Below, in pieces: positions 32,610 through 41,288 of a stretch of DNA of 64,000 nucleotides; the first letter of the stretch is position 1, and each line of letters opens with the position of its first letter. Origin of the DNA: Hymenobacter sp. BT559 (GTDB taxonomy: Bacteria; Bacteroidota; Bacteroidia; Cytophagales; Hymenobacteraceae); contig NZ_JAELXV010000004.1 of NCBI RefSeq assembly GCF_016427535.1, positions 310,001 through 374,000 of the forward strand. The letters run 5' to 3'. A model generated the notes under the pieces. It saw nothing but the letters and a program-made list of their open reading frames with translations. It was not told the origin of the DNA and made no database searches. The position numbers and the translations under genes were made by a program.

Positions 32610-35465
32610 TTACAACGAAGGCCCACCTGCCGCTACCGGCGTCAGGGTCACCGGGCCTAGCAGGCCCGACTCAATGGGCGACCATGGCGCGGCCGTGAAA
32701 AGGCCATCGGCACCGCGGTTTTCCTTAAGCTTGGCGGCCATGTTCACGTTGTAGAATTTCTTCCACTCCTGGCCGGTGCGGTCCATGTCAGCAATGCGAT
32801 TGGCCATGCCATTGCTGACACTCACAGCTAGCGTATTGGTGGCTTTGAGCTGGCTTTTAGGTACGTACAGCTGATAAGCCGGCCCAATCAGGGTACCTAG
32901 GTCCTGCCCATTGAGCTGCACGCGGGCGCTCTGCCCCACGCGGCCTAGGTCGAGCAAATAGCCTTCGGCAGTGCCCTGTGGCAAGGCGAAAGTGGTGCTG
33001 TACTGGGCCGTGCCGGCAAATTTCTGCCCGGCCTCGCCGGCCAGCTTCGTCCACGAATCGAGCTGCGTGGCGCGCAAGGGCGCGGGCAGCGCAGGCCCGC
33101 CCGATACAAAGTGCACTTCCCAGGGACCAGCTACTGGCTGGGGCGCGCTGCTGGGACGGTAATACGCATAGGCTAGGCCAGTGGCCCCCGCCGCCGCTTT
33201 GGTGTCGAGGAGGCAGGAGCCGCCGGGCGGTAACTGTACGTATACTTCGGGCCTGCCCTGAGCCGACTGCCGCAGCGAGGCCACGCCCAGCTGGCCGGTC
33301 AGGGGGTCGTAGAGATTGGCTGCTTTGGCGGGCGTGGCCAAAGGTACCCAAGCGTTCAGCGGCTTATCGCCCCAGTTAGCCAAGAAGTAGGTGTGGCCGC
33401 CCGCAGTGCGGCGGCGCTCTACCTGCAAGCCGCTGTCTACGAGCGTTTCGCGCTGCACGCCGGCTTGGGCCAGCAGCTGCGGCACATTGGCACCTAGGAG
33501 GAAGGCGCCTTTGCCCACCGTGGCGAGCTGCCCGCCACTGGCGGGCTTAAACTGCAATTGGGTCGTCAGCTTTTTAAAGGCGGCCTGGCGCTGCGCGAGA
33601 TTACCTAGGCCGGGCACGTCGGTGGGAAGTTGGTCTTGCACCACCACGGTAGCACCCGCCTGCGCCAGCGTCACGAGGTGCTGCCAAGTGGCCAGCGGCA
33701 TGGTGCGCGCCGCCGGCACCAAGATGGTGCGGTACTGCGTGCCGCCGCTGGTGCGCAGTACGGTGCCATTGGCCTGCACCTGCTGTAGTTGCTTATCCGA
33801 TATAAAATCGTAGCCGAAGCCCTGCTTGAGCAACAGCTCGCTGGTGGCGTCGATGGGCAAGCCCTTGAAGCCGTGCTCGATGCCATCAAAATGCTGGAGC
33901 AACACCTTGCCCGGCCGCTGGTAGGCGTCGTACTGAGGCAGGTAGAGCAGCACATCGTTGGCAGGCTGGCCGGCTTGTAAAAAGCTCTGGCAACGCGCGG
34001 CGTAGCGGTTCAATTGGCCGAAATCCTGCCAGAAGGGATTTTGCGGCGTGAACTCGACGGCGGCGTAAAACAGCCAGCCGGGCCAGGCCGCCGCCTGCGG
34101 CGAATACGCCGTGCCGTGATAAAACACGTGGTTGACACCCCCGAGCAGCATGCGGTCTACGGCCTTTTTCACGTCGCTCAGCTTCGAGAGAAAATGGTCG
34201 TTTTCCCAAGTAGCCGTTTCGGCCGAGGTCAGCGGCTTGCCCGTGACGTGGGCGGCCGACGAGGCAAACTTGATGCGCGTCAGGTTCTCGCCCTCGGTCT
34301 CAGGGATGTCGGTGGCGGCGTAGAGGTCCAGGATATTAGCCGGCGAGCCGTGGGCCTGGTTGCGGATTTTGGCGCCGTAGCCGTGGGCCCAGGTGGCCCA
34401 GGTTTGGGTGTAGTTTTCGAGCAGCAGCTCCGAGATGGTTTCGCGGTAGTCGGTGAGCACGCGAGCGTTCTCGTCGGCGCTGGCTTTGGCAAACAAGGCT
34501 GGCAGATGCTGGCGCAGGTCGTAGCCCCGCCGCCGCTGAAACTCGCTGAACATGAGCGGCGTCCAGTTGGCTTCACCCTGCGCGTCGTCAACCTCGTACG
34601 AGTCGTTGAAAAAGGCTCGCACGCCCTTGACGTCACGGCCCTTAAACGCCTGGTCGAAGCGCTGCAAGTAGTGCTGGGTAGCCGTTTTGGAGAAGTGGTC
34701 TACCACGTCGCCTTCGCCGCCGGGACCGGCCCGCTCCACCTGCTTGCCGTGCCAGCCCTGGAAGATGGCGTACAGCGTCCAGGTGCCGGCCGGGGCCGTC
34801 CAACTGAGCTTGCCAGTAGCATCGACCTTACTGGTGAGGTCGATGGCCGCCCCTTTTTCGGGATAAGCCATAAGTGCTTGCAGTGGCAGCGGCTTCTCGA
34901 AACGTACCTGCTCTAGGGCTAGTGCTTGCAAGTTGGCATTGGTGGCCACGGGGTCCTTGAGCTGCTTGATATCAACTTTGTGGCCGATTGCGGTGGCAAT
35001 CGGCTTCTGCATAAAGCTGATTTTCTCGGCCAACTGCTCGCCCCCTTTCACCGAATAGGTTTGGTAAGCTACGTACTTACAAGCGTCGGCGGGCGTCACC
35101 CACGGGCCACCGAAGGGCCAGCCCGAGGCTTGCGCTACGTCGACCCCTAGGTTCAGCTTTTTGCCTTCGGTGAGGGTATGACCCAACATATCCAGCCATT
35201 TCGGCGAAATGAAGTCAATGAATTGACTCTCGGCGCCTTTCACGCCGTAGATGGCCGTTATTTCGACGCCACCCAGGCCAGCTTGCTCGTACTGCGTCAG
35301 CAGGTGCGTGAGGTCGGGCGCATTCACGGCGCTGCCCTCCCACCACCAGCGCGTCCAGGGGCGGTTTTGCTGCGTGATGGCGGGCCAAGTGGGCGCCTGC
35401 GCCCGGGCGGGCAATTGCGGCAAGGCCGCACCTAAGGCTAAGGCAAGAGCGAGCGATTTTTTCAT
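32610..35465 (-). CDS. GH106-family alpha-L-rhamnosidase
   Basis: A 951-residue secreted multi-domain enzyme removing alpha-L-rhamnose from rhamnogalacturonan fragments. The signal peptide is about 22 residues (LALALALGAALPQLPARAQ). GH106 signatures are RPWTRWWWEGSAVNAPDLTHLL near the N-terminus, GLGGVEITAIYGVKG, GVDVAQASGWPFGGPWV, RAFFNDSYEV and LLGGVNHVFYHGTAYSP. The C-terminal 200 residues form beta-sandwich domains (QARVQLNGQDLG-like region, then LKATNTLAVSVSNGMANRIADMDR). Length is normal for the family. It is flanked on both sides by inverted repeats. Confidence 0.93.
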   Translation of the reverse strand: MKKSLALALALGAALPQLPARAQAPTWPAITQQNRPWTRWWWEGSAVNAPDLTHLLTQYEQAGLGGVEITAIYGVKGAESQFIDFISPKWLDMLGHTLTEGKKLNLGVDVAQASGWPFGGPWVTPADACKYVAYQTYSVKGGEQLAEKISFMQKPIATAIGHKVDIKQLKDPVATNANLQALALEQVRFEKPLPLQALMAYPEKGAAIDLTSKVDATGKLSWTAPAGTWTLYAIFQGWHGKQVERAGPGGEGDVVDHFSKTATQHYLQRFDQAFKGRDVKGVRAFFNDSYEVDDAQGEANWTPLMFSEFQRRRGYDLRQHLPALFAKASADENARVLTDYRETISELLLENYTQTWATWAHGYGAKIRNQAHGSPANILDLYAATDIPETEGENLTRIKFASSAAHVTGKPLTSAETATWENDHFLSKLSDVKKAVDRMLLGGVNHVFYHGTAYSPQAAAWPGWLFYAAVEFTPQNPFWQDFGQLNRYAARCQSFLQAGQPANDVLLYLPQYDAYQRPGKVLLQHFDGIEHGFKGLPIDATSELLLKQGFGYDFISDKQLQQVQANGTVLRTSGGTQYRTILVPAARTMPLATWQHLVTLAQAGATVVVQDQLPTDVPGLGNLAQRQAAFKKLTTQLQFKPASGGQLATVGKGAFLLGANVPQLLAQAGVQRETLVDSGLQVERRRTAGGHTYFLANWGDKPLNAWVPLATPAKAANLYDPLTGQLGVASLRQSAQGRPEVYVQLPPGGSCLLDTKAAAGATGLAYAYYRPSSAPQPVAGPWEVHFVSGGPALPAPLRATQLDSWTKLAGEAGQKFAGTAQYSTTFALPQGTAEGYLLDLGRVGQSARVQLNGQDLGTLIGPAYQLYVPKSQLKATNTLAVSVSNGMANRIADMDRTGQEWKKFYNVNMAAKLKENRGADGLFTAAPWSPIESGLLGPVTLTPVAAGGPSL

Positions 35466-35478
35466 AGAATATTACTCT

Positions 35479-35574
35479 GTCATGCAGCGCACAGCGTAGC
35501 ATCTCGCGTGTTGACGTTCAATAACGTGAGAGATTACTGCGCCACGCGAGATGCTTCGCTGCGCGCTGCATGAC
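35479..35574. repeat. GTCATGCAGCGC-type inverted repeat
   Basis: 32-nt arms at 35479-35510 and 35543-35574 (two mismatches) start GTCATGCAGCGCACAGCGTA. The element lies between the GH105 and GH106 genes, 13 nt before the GH106 start codon, so it occupies the leader of that gene. Confidence 0.8.
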
Positions 35575-35595
35575 CAACGTTTTGCTTTCTCTACC

Positions 35596-36741
35596 TTATT
35601 TCAACTTATACACCTCACTACCAGCCAGCAGGAAGCACCCTAGCCCATAGTCTTCGAAGTCGGGCTTGCTGGTGTAGCTCACTGGCTGGCCGTCTTTTGG
35701 CTCTTTGCCGGTGCCTTGCACGTAGCCTAGGGCACCGTCGGGGTGCACGCACTCGGTGGCCATGGCGTTCCAGGCTTTGGCGATGAGGGGTTGATACGTG
35801 GCCTTATCCAGCAAGCCTTGGCGCACGCCCCAGGCCATGCCGTAAGTAAATAAGGCCGTGCCCGACAGCTCCTTACCGCCAAAGTTCGTGGGGTCGTGCA
35901 GGCTCACGTTCCAGTAGCCATCGGGGCGCTGGAGGCGGGGCAGTGCCCGCATCATTTGCAGGTAAGTTTGCTCATACTCGGCGCGGTGGGGGGCATCTTT
36001 GGGCATAATGTCGAGCACGCGCACCAGCGCGGCTACCACCCAGCCGTTGCCGCGGCTCCAGTAGCAGTCCTGGCCGTTGGGCTCCTGGTAGGGCGGCACA
36101 AAGTCTTTGTCGCGCCACCACAGGCTGTCCTGCGCATTATACAGGCCGTGGCCGCCCTGCTGCAGCTTAGTGTGGCTATAAAGGCGGTACATCTTGCCAT
36201 AATAGGCAGTGTCCTTGGTCATTACGCCGAGCTTGGCAAATACGGGCATGGCCATTTGCAAGGCGTCTATCCACCACCAGTCGTCTACCTTGTCGCTATG
36301 CACCATGTTGTCGACGGCAGCTTTCAGCTCCTTGATGCGCTCGGGCTGGGGGGCGATTTGGTAGAGGTCGAGGTAGGTTTGGCCGGCGCATTGGTTGTCG
36401 GCGTTGCGGTCGGTGGGGCCGTTGCGCAGGCCCCACTGGTGCTTTTGGCCCCAGTCCACGGCGTAGTTGTAGTACTGCTTTTTTTTATCGAGCCCGTACA
36501 GCGCCATCAGGCCCTCATAATACACGCCGCGCGTCCAGATATGGCTGGGCCGCAGCTTGTTGGTCATGATGTCCTTGCCAGGGTCGGGCCACTGCTTCAT
36601 GAAGTAGGCATTGGCCAGCGTCATCTTCTTTAAGACCTCCTTCTTCTTAGGCAACTGCTGCGCGGTAGCACTGCCAGCCAGCAGCAAACCAAGACCTAGG
36701 AGCCCGCAGCTTATCTTCTTAACGTCAAGCATAAATCTCAT
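35596..36741 (-). CDS. GH105-family unsaturated rhamnogalacturonyl hydrolase
   Basis: A 381-residue (alpha/alpha)6-barrel enzyme with an N-terminal signal (CGLLGLGLLLAGSATAQ). It resembles YteR/YesR, which hydrolyse the unsaturated galacturonyl end left by pectin lyases. Landmarks are IWTRGVYYEGLMALYGLDKK, ADNQCAGQTYLDLY with the catalytic Asp, CYWSRGNGWVVAALVRVLD and ALFTYGMAWGVRQGLLD. ATGs at 36741 and 36732 are both possible. Only 3 nt separate it from the upstream PL22 gene, so they are co-transcribed. Confidence 0.93.
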   Translation of the reverse strand: MRFMLDVKKISCGLLGLGLLLAGSATAQQLPKKKEVLKKMTLANAYFMKQWPDPGKDIMTNKLRPSHIWTRGVYYEGLMALYGLDKKKQYYNYAVDWGQKHQWGLRNGPTDRNADNQCAGQTYLDLYQIAPQPERIKELKAAVDNMVHSDKVDDWWWIDALQMAMPVFAKLGVMTKDTAYYGKMYRLYSHTKLQQGGHGLYNAQDSLWWRDKDFVPPYQEPNGQDCYWSRGNGWVVAALVRVLDIMPKDAPHRAEYEQTYLQMMRALPRLQRPDGYWNVSLHDPTNFGGKELSGTALFTYGMAWGVRQGLLDKATYQPLIAKAWNAMATECVHPDGALGYVQGTGKEPKDGQPVSYTSKPDFEDYGLGCFLLAGSEVYKLK

Positions 36742-36744
36742 TTT

Positions 36745-37971
36745 TTACGAAGCGGCCTTGGCGATTTCCACCGCGTACACCTGCTCCTTACCTTCAAAAT
36801 TGGCTCTAAAAATCACCCACTTGCCATCGGGCGAGAAATGAACATTGGGCTCCAGTTTGTAGCCGTGGTGGGCCATGCTCACGAGCTTTTCGGCCTGAAA
36901 CTGGTCGCCCGCGGGCCGGAATAGATATATCCACTGGCCATCGGGCGCCTTGGCTACCTGGCCGGGGTCGCCGCCGTCGCCCGCAAAGAGCGTTTGGTCG
37001 GGCGAGATGTTATAGTGTATCGACCACTCGTTGCGCTGTAATTGGTAGCGCTGCTCGGGGCCGCCCGCTACGGGCGCGCCAGCTAGGTAAAAGGTCACGC
37101 TACGCGGCTGCTGCAAGTCAAACCAGATGGTTTTGCCGTCAGGACTAAAAAACTCGTGGCCCGCAATTTCACCGTCTACCGTGCGCTGGTGCATCAGTTT
37201 GGTAGCGTGCGTTTTGATGCTGATATGCCAGATGCGGTCCACCTTGCCCCAGGGCCCCTCGTGACAGTACATGAGCAGGTCGGGGTCGGTGGGCGAAAAC
37301 TGCACGTGGCCCAGCCAAGTATTCTCCTGGTAAATCTCCTCGCGCTTACCAGTCTTGGTGTTGATAGTGAACAGAATATGCTGCACATTAGCATCGTAGA
37401 TGCGGTTGAAGAAGTCGCTCTTGGCCGGGTACTGCTTGAAGATTTCGCGCGCCTCGGCGCCACCTAGGGAGCCTGCTAGCAGGGTTTTATCAGCATTCAG
37501 CGTCGAGATGCTGCCCGGAAAATCGCTCGGAAAGGCGTAGACTTTGCGCTCCTTGCGCGTGTCGGCGTTGACCGCATATACCTGGTTTTCTACCTGATAG
37601 TACACGTCGTGGCTCTTGCGGGCTACTATCTCGCCGCTGATGCGCTTGTAGTAGCCAGTGAGCGGGCGCACTTTATGGGTTTGCAGGTTGAGCAGGCGCA
37701 GTTGCTGGCCCTGCGCATCGGTATGGTAAAACACCATCTCATCCTGACCGGCCGCCGTTTTCAGGAACGGGTTATTATGGAAGTAGAACCCGGCGTTGGT
37801 GCCATCCAGCGGCGTGAGGCGCTGCACTTTATGGCCAGTGGCCTGGTCTACCCACTCAGCAGCGGGCATAGGCTGCTGGCCGCCGGTTTCGAGGTGAGCC
37901 TGGGCACAGGCACCTAGGGTGGGCAGCACTACCGCCGCGCCGAGCAGCGCCGCAGTTAGGTGGTTTTTCAT
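36745..37971 (-). CDS. PL22-like oligogalacturonide lyase family protein
   Basis: A 408-residue beta-propeller protein with a lipoprotein-like signal (TAALLGAAVVLPTLGACAQ). Blade motifs include FSPTDPDLLMYCHEGPWGKVDRIW, GHEFFSPDGKTIWFDLQQP, WSIHYNISPDQTLFAGDGG and VHFSPDGKWVIFRANFEGK. These match the oligogalacturonate lyase family, including the His-containing segments near the Mn site. Secretion is notable because classical Ogl enzymes are cytoplasmic. The ATG at 37971 is chosen for the signal; codons to 38022 are open but resemble leader. It lies 62 nt after the deacetylase stop. Confidence 0.88.
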   Translation of the reverse strand: MKNHLTAALLGAAVVLPTLGACAQAHLETGGQQPMPAAEWVDQATGHKVQRLTPLDGTNAGFYFHNNPFLKTAAGQDEMVFYHTDAQGQQLRLLNLQTHKVRPLTGYYKRISGEIVARKSHDVYYQVENQVYAVNADTRKERKVYAFPSDFPGSISTLNADKTLLAGSLGGAEAREIFKQYPAKSDFFNRIYDANVQHILFTINTKTGKREEIYQENTWLGHVQFSPTDPDLLMYCHEGPWGKVDRIWHISIKTHATKLMHQRTVDGEIAGHEFFSPDGKTIWFDLQQPRSVTFYLAGAPVAGGPEQRYQLQRNEWSIHYNISPDQTLFAGDGGDPGQVAKAPDGQWIYLFRPAGDQFQAEKLVSMAHHGYKLEPNVHFSPDGKWVIFRANFEGKEQVYAVEIAKAAS

Positions 37972-38033
37972 AACAAGAACAGGTTGGGTGGGAGAGAAAG
38001 GCACGGGTGCGGCGCGAGGCAACGTTGCGGAGG

Positions 38034-38780
38034 CTAACTATCGGGCACGTAGCGCGCTATATCGCGCAGCGCCACCACGCGGTAGTGGTGGTCGTACAGG
38101 TACTGCAGGTATTCCTCAAATAAGGCGGGTGGGGTCGTTACCCAGTCGTGGGCCAAGTCGGGCACCCCATGAATCGTCAGCACTACTAGGCGCTCGTCTT
38201 TGGCCAACGCCAGGGCATCTAGAATTTGCTGGCGATTGGTAGCCAGCGTGGTATAGCTCGGAATGAGCAGCGGGTTGTCGTGGGCGGGGTCGTAGGGGCG
38301 GTCGCCGCCAGTGCGGGCCAGGCGGTAGCCTTGGTGGCGCAGCACAGGCAAGGCGCTGGGCGCGGTGTCGTAGCCCGGATAAGCAAAGGTGCGCGGGCGC
38401 GGCAGGTGCTGGGCCCGGCAGCGGCTTTCCAGCGAATCTAATTCCGCCGTCAGCTCACGCTCAGTCATTTTGTTTACGTGCCGGTGCGTGAGTGTGTGGC
38501 TCCCTACCTCGAACTCCTGGCGACCTAGGTCCCGAATTTGCGCCCAACTCATGTATTTGGTTTTGTCGCTGAAAGGCGGCTCCCGAAACTCGCACACGAA
38601 GAACGTGGCTCCAAAGCCGTATTTCTTCAGCAGCGGCGCCACATAGGTGGCGTGGGTAAGGGCCGCATCGTCGAAGGTGAGCACCACCAAGCGGTCGGGC
38701 ACGGGCCTAGGGCGCGCGCCTACCCGCTCGGCGCCGGCGAGCAAGCTCAGCAATAGCAGCAGGTGGGTGGGGAGGTTCAT
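38034..38780 (-). CDS. Polysaccharide deacetylase (NodB domain), exported
   Basis: A 248-residue protein with signal peptide LLLLLSLLAGAERVGA. The NodB domain shows motif 1, VLTFDDAALTH, with the double Asp, and motif 2, EVGSHTLTHRHVN, with the zinc histidines. Later motifs are TFAYPGYDT and LTIHGVPDLAHDW. Family members remove N- or O-acetyl groups from polysaccharides. Here it is the first gene of the pectin cluster, so acetylated pectin is a plausible substrate. The ATG at 38780 sits directly after a 14-bp hairpin in the leader (38784-38817). Confidence 0.88.
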   Translation of the reverse strand: MNLPTHLLLLLSLLAGAERVGARPRPVPDRLVVLTFDDAALTHATYVAPLLKKYGFGATFFVCEFREPPFSDKTKYMSWAQIRDLGRQEFEVGSHTLTHRHVNKMTERELTAELDSLESRCRAQHLPRPRTFAYPGYDTAPSALPVLRHQGYRLARTGGDRPYDPAHDNPLLIPSYTTLATNRQQILDALALAKDERLVVLTIHGVPDLAHDWVTTPPALFEEYLQYLYDHHYRVVALRDIARYVPDS

Positions 38781-38783
38781 AGC

Positions 38784-38817
38784 GCGGCCCTTCTGCCTGG
38801 CTTGGCAGAAGGGCCGC
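38784..38817 (-). promoter_or_regulatory. Strong hairpin between -7 box and start codon of the deacetylase gene
   Basis: Perfect 14-bp GC-rich arms, 38784-38797 (GCGGCCCTTCTGCC) and 38804-38817, enclose a 6-nt loop. Its upstream edge is the G of the -7 element and its downstream edge is 3 nt before the ATG, so it fills the whole leader. It could hinder ribosome access or serve as a repressor operator. Confidence 0.55.
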
Positions 38818-38860
38818 AAGAAGGGGTGCCCACTTAGGCAAACTGTCCTGTACTCTTCGG
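38817..38860 (-). promoter_or_regulatory. Direct-repeat operator and -7 box upstream of the deacetylase-pectinase cluster
   Basis: In gene orientation: CCGAAGAG-TA-CAGGACAGT (38860-38842), then CTTCTTG (38823-38817), G at position 34. It is placed to drive the deacetylase, PL22 and GH105 genes and possibly genes further downstream. Confidence 0.65.
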
Positions 38861-38927
38861 TGTGGGACTAGCCGCGCCGCTACCTTAGGCGAGTACTAGT
38901 CTTCTACTTTAGAAGAGCTAAGGTTAC

Positions 38928-40094
38928 TTACTCTAGGCTGCGACTGATACCCATTTCTAGCCCACGTAGCTCGGCCAGCCCGCGCAGGCGGCCTATGGCC
39001 GAGTAGCCAGGATTGGTTTTCTTGTGCAGGTCGTCGAGCATCTGGTGGCCGTGGTCGGGGCGCATGGGCAGGCGCACCTGGCGCTGGCGCATCACATGCA
39101 CCAGCTCGCGCATCACGCCGCACATATCCACGTCGCCCTCTAGATGGTTGGCTTCGTAGAAGTTACCAGCCGCATCGCGCTGAGTGCTGCGCAAATGAAT
39201 GAAGTGAATGCGGTCGGCAAACTGGCGCACCATGGCCGGCAGGTCGTTGTCTTCGCGCACGCCAAACGAGCCCGTGCAAAAGCACAGCCCGTTGCGCAGC
39301 GACGGCACTGCCTCGGCCAAGGCGGCCACGTCGGCGGCCGTGCTCACTACCCGCGGCAACCCTAGGATGGGGTACGGCGGGTCGTCGGGGTGAATGGCTA
39401 GATTCACGCCCACTTCCTCGGCCACCGGTACTATTTCCTGTAAAAACAGGATGAGGTGCTGGCGCAGCTTGTCGGCATCGATGCCCGCGTACGCATCCAG
39501 CGCCTGCTGAAACTGCTGTATCGTGAAGCTCTCCTCGCTGCCCGGCAGCCCGGCAATAATGTTGCGCTGAAGCAGCTGCCGCTCCTCTACACTCATGTGC
39601 TGGAAGCGCTGGCGAGCCGCCGCCAGCTCGTCGGCCGAGTAGTCGCCTTCTGCCCCTTGGCGGCGCAGCAGCAAGGTGTCAAAAGCTATAAAAGCGGCTT
39701 TTTCAAAGCGCAATGCCTTAGAGCCATCTTCTACTTCATACGCTAGGTCAGTGCGCGTCCAGTCGAGCACGGGCATGAAGTTGTAGGTGACCGTGTAGAT
39801 GCCGCAGGCCGCCAGGTTGCGAATAGACTGTTGGTAGTTAGCAATATGCGTCTGAAAATCACCGGTGCGCGTCTTGATGTTTTCGTGCACGGGCACACTC
39901 TCGACCACGCTCCACGTCAGCCCAGCCTGGGCAATCAGCGCTTGGCGCGCTTGGATTTCGGCCACCGGCCACACTTTGCCATTAGGAATGTGGTGCAGCG
40001 CCGATACGATGTCAGTCGCACCAGCTTGGCGAATATCGGCGAGGCTTACGGGGTCGTTGGGGCCAAACCAGCGCCAACTTTGGAGAAGAGACAT
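38928..40094 (-). CDS. uxuA: Mannonate dehydratase
   Basis: A 388-residue cytoplasmic TIM-barrel enzyme that dehydrates D-mannonate to 2-keto-3-deoxygluconate. The N-terminus WRWFGPNDPVSLADIRQAGATDIVSALHHIP is diagnostic for UxuA, and VNLAIHPDDPPYPILGLPRVVST and FIHLRSTQRD carry metal-ligand residues. Its role belongs to glucuronate catabolism, whereas pectin yields mainly galacturonate, and neither an isomerase nor a fructuronate reductase is encoded in this window. It is followed by the operator region that drives the deacetylase cluster, so it is probably its own transcription unit. Confidence 0.94.
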   Translation of the reverse strand: MSLLQSWRWFGPNDPVSLADIRQAGATDIVSALHHIPNGKVWPVAEIQARQALIAQAGLTWSVVESVPVHENIKTRTGDFQTHIANYQQSIRNLAACGIYTVTYNFMPVLDWTRTDLAYEVEDGSKALRFEKAAFIAFDTLLLRRQGAEGDYSADELAAARQRFQHMSVEERQLLQRNIIAGLPGSEESFTIQQFQQALDAYAGIDADKLRQHLILFLQEIVPVAEEVGVNLAIHPDDPPYPILGLPRVVSTAADVAALAEAVPSLRNGLCFCTGSFGVREDNDLPAMVRQFADRIHFIHLRSTQRDAAGNFYEANHLEGDVDMCGVMRELVHVMRQRQVRLPMRPDHGHQMLDDLHKKTNPGYSAIGRLRGLAELRGLEMGISRSLE

Positions 40095-40318
40095 TAGGTC
40101 AATTAGTAATTATCAATGAGCAATTAACGGTTTTCTGCTCGCCATGCCGCGCCTGGGGCAAACGAGCATGCTGCGCAATGCCGTAAAAGTAGAAGCGGCG
40201 GGCTAGTGGCTTTCATGGCTCTCGGCCATTGGCATGGCCCATTTGCCCTACCTAAGGCTCGGTAACATTCGCCGGGTCAGCTGTTATGGCAGCATACCCC
40301 CACCGTTCTCCTTCTTTT

Positions 40319-41188
40319 ATGAAAAAAATTCTGCTCTTCGTGGTGGCCGTTTTTAGCAGCGGCGCGGCCGTGGCCCAGGGCCCCAGCGCGGCCACCGCAC
40401 TCAGCTGCTGCGCCCGCCCGGCCACAGCCAGCGCCACCGAGGCCTTCGCCATGCTGGCCAATGACCAAGACTTTATCGGCGGCCACGACGCGCCCCTGCC
40501 CTACTCGTATGCGGGTGAGGGCCAGATGGTGGAGTTTAAAACCACCGATGGCCAGATGGGCCACGCCTTCGAAATCAAAAGCGCCAAGCCCAGCAACAAA
40601 TACCTGTTTGTGTACCAGGAATGGTGGGGCCTCAACGACTATATTAAGAAGGAAGCCGCTCGCTTTGCCGAAGAAATGCCCGGCGTGAATGTGCTGGCCG
40701 TAGACCTCTACGATGGCCAGGTAGCCACCACCCCCGAAGAAGCCGGCAAGCTGATGCAAAGCATCAAAACCGACCGGGCCGTGGCCATCATTAAGGGCGC
40801 ACAGCTCTACGCGGGCCCTAGGGCACAGTTTGCCTCGGTGGGCTGGTGCTTTGGCGGCGGCTGGAGCCTGCAAAGTGCCCTGCTCGGCGGCAAGCAAACA
40901 GTAGGCTGCGTCATGTACTATGGCATGCCCGAGAAAGACGTGGCCAAGCTCAAAACCCTTCACTCCGACGTCCTAGGGCTGTTTGCCGAGCAAGACAAGG
41001 GCATCAGCCCGGCCGTTGTGGCGCAGTTTGAGAAGGATATGGCAGCCGCCGGCAAAAAAGTGACCGTGAAGGAATACCCCGCCGTGCACGCCTTCGCCAA
41101 TCCCTCTAATCCCAAGTACGACGCGGCCCTGGCCGCCGACGCCCACCAACGAGCACTCGCCTACCTCAAGGCCCGCCTCAAAGCCTAG
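40319..41188 (+). CDS. Dienelactone hydrolase family protein, exported
   Basis: A 289-residue alpha/beta hydrolase with a signal peptide (MKKILLFVVAVFSSGAAVAQ). The nucleophile motif VGWCFGGGW has Cys as in dienelactone hydrolases, and the catalytic His lies in EYPAVHAFANPSN near residue 255. The open frame begins at an ATG at 40286, but the ATG at 40319 starts the signal peptide. It is divergent from uxuA across a 224-bp region in which I see no clear operator. A strong terminator follows 21 nt after the stop. The natural substrate is unknown. Confidence 0.88.
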   Translation: MKKILLFVVAVFSSGAAVAQGPSAATALSCCARPATASATEAFAMLANDQDFIGGHDAPLPYSYAGEGQMVEFKTTDGQMGHAFEIKSAKPSNKYLFVYQEWWGLNDYIKKEAARFAEEMPGVNVLAVDLYDGQVATTPEEAGKLMQSIKTDRAVAIIKGAQLYAGPRAQFASVGWCFGGGWSLQSALLGGKQTVGCVMYYGMPEKDVAKLKTLHSDVLGLFAEQDKGISPAVVAQFEKDMAAAGKKVTVKEYPAVHAFANPSNPKYDAALAADAHQRALAYLKARLKA

Positions 41189-41209
41189 TAGCGTACGGGC
41201 CTTAAGTTC

Positions 41210-41250
41210 AAAAAGCCCGCCTCCTGGACCTAGGAGGCGGGCTTTTTTTG
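41210..41250 (+). terminator. Intrinsic terminator after the dienelactone hydrolase gene
   Basis: A 16-bp stem, AAAAAGCCCGCCTCCT with 41232-41247, has a 6-nt loop and continues in a T-run. Confidence 0.9.
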
Positions 41251-41288
41251 GAGTAAGAATACAGCAAATAGCTAGGCCTTGAGCAGCT

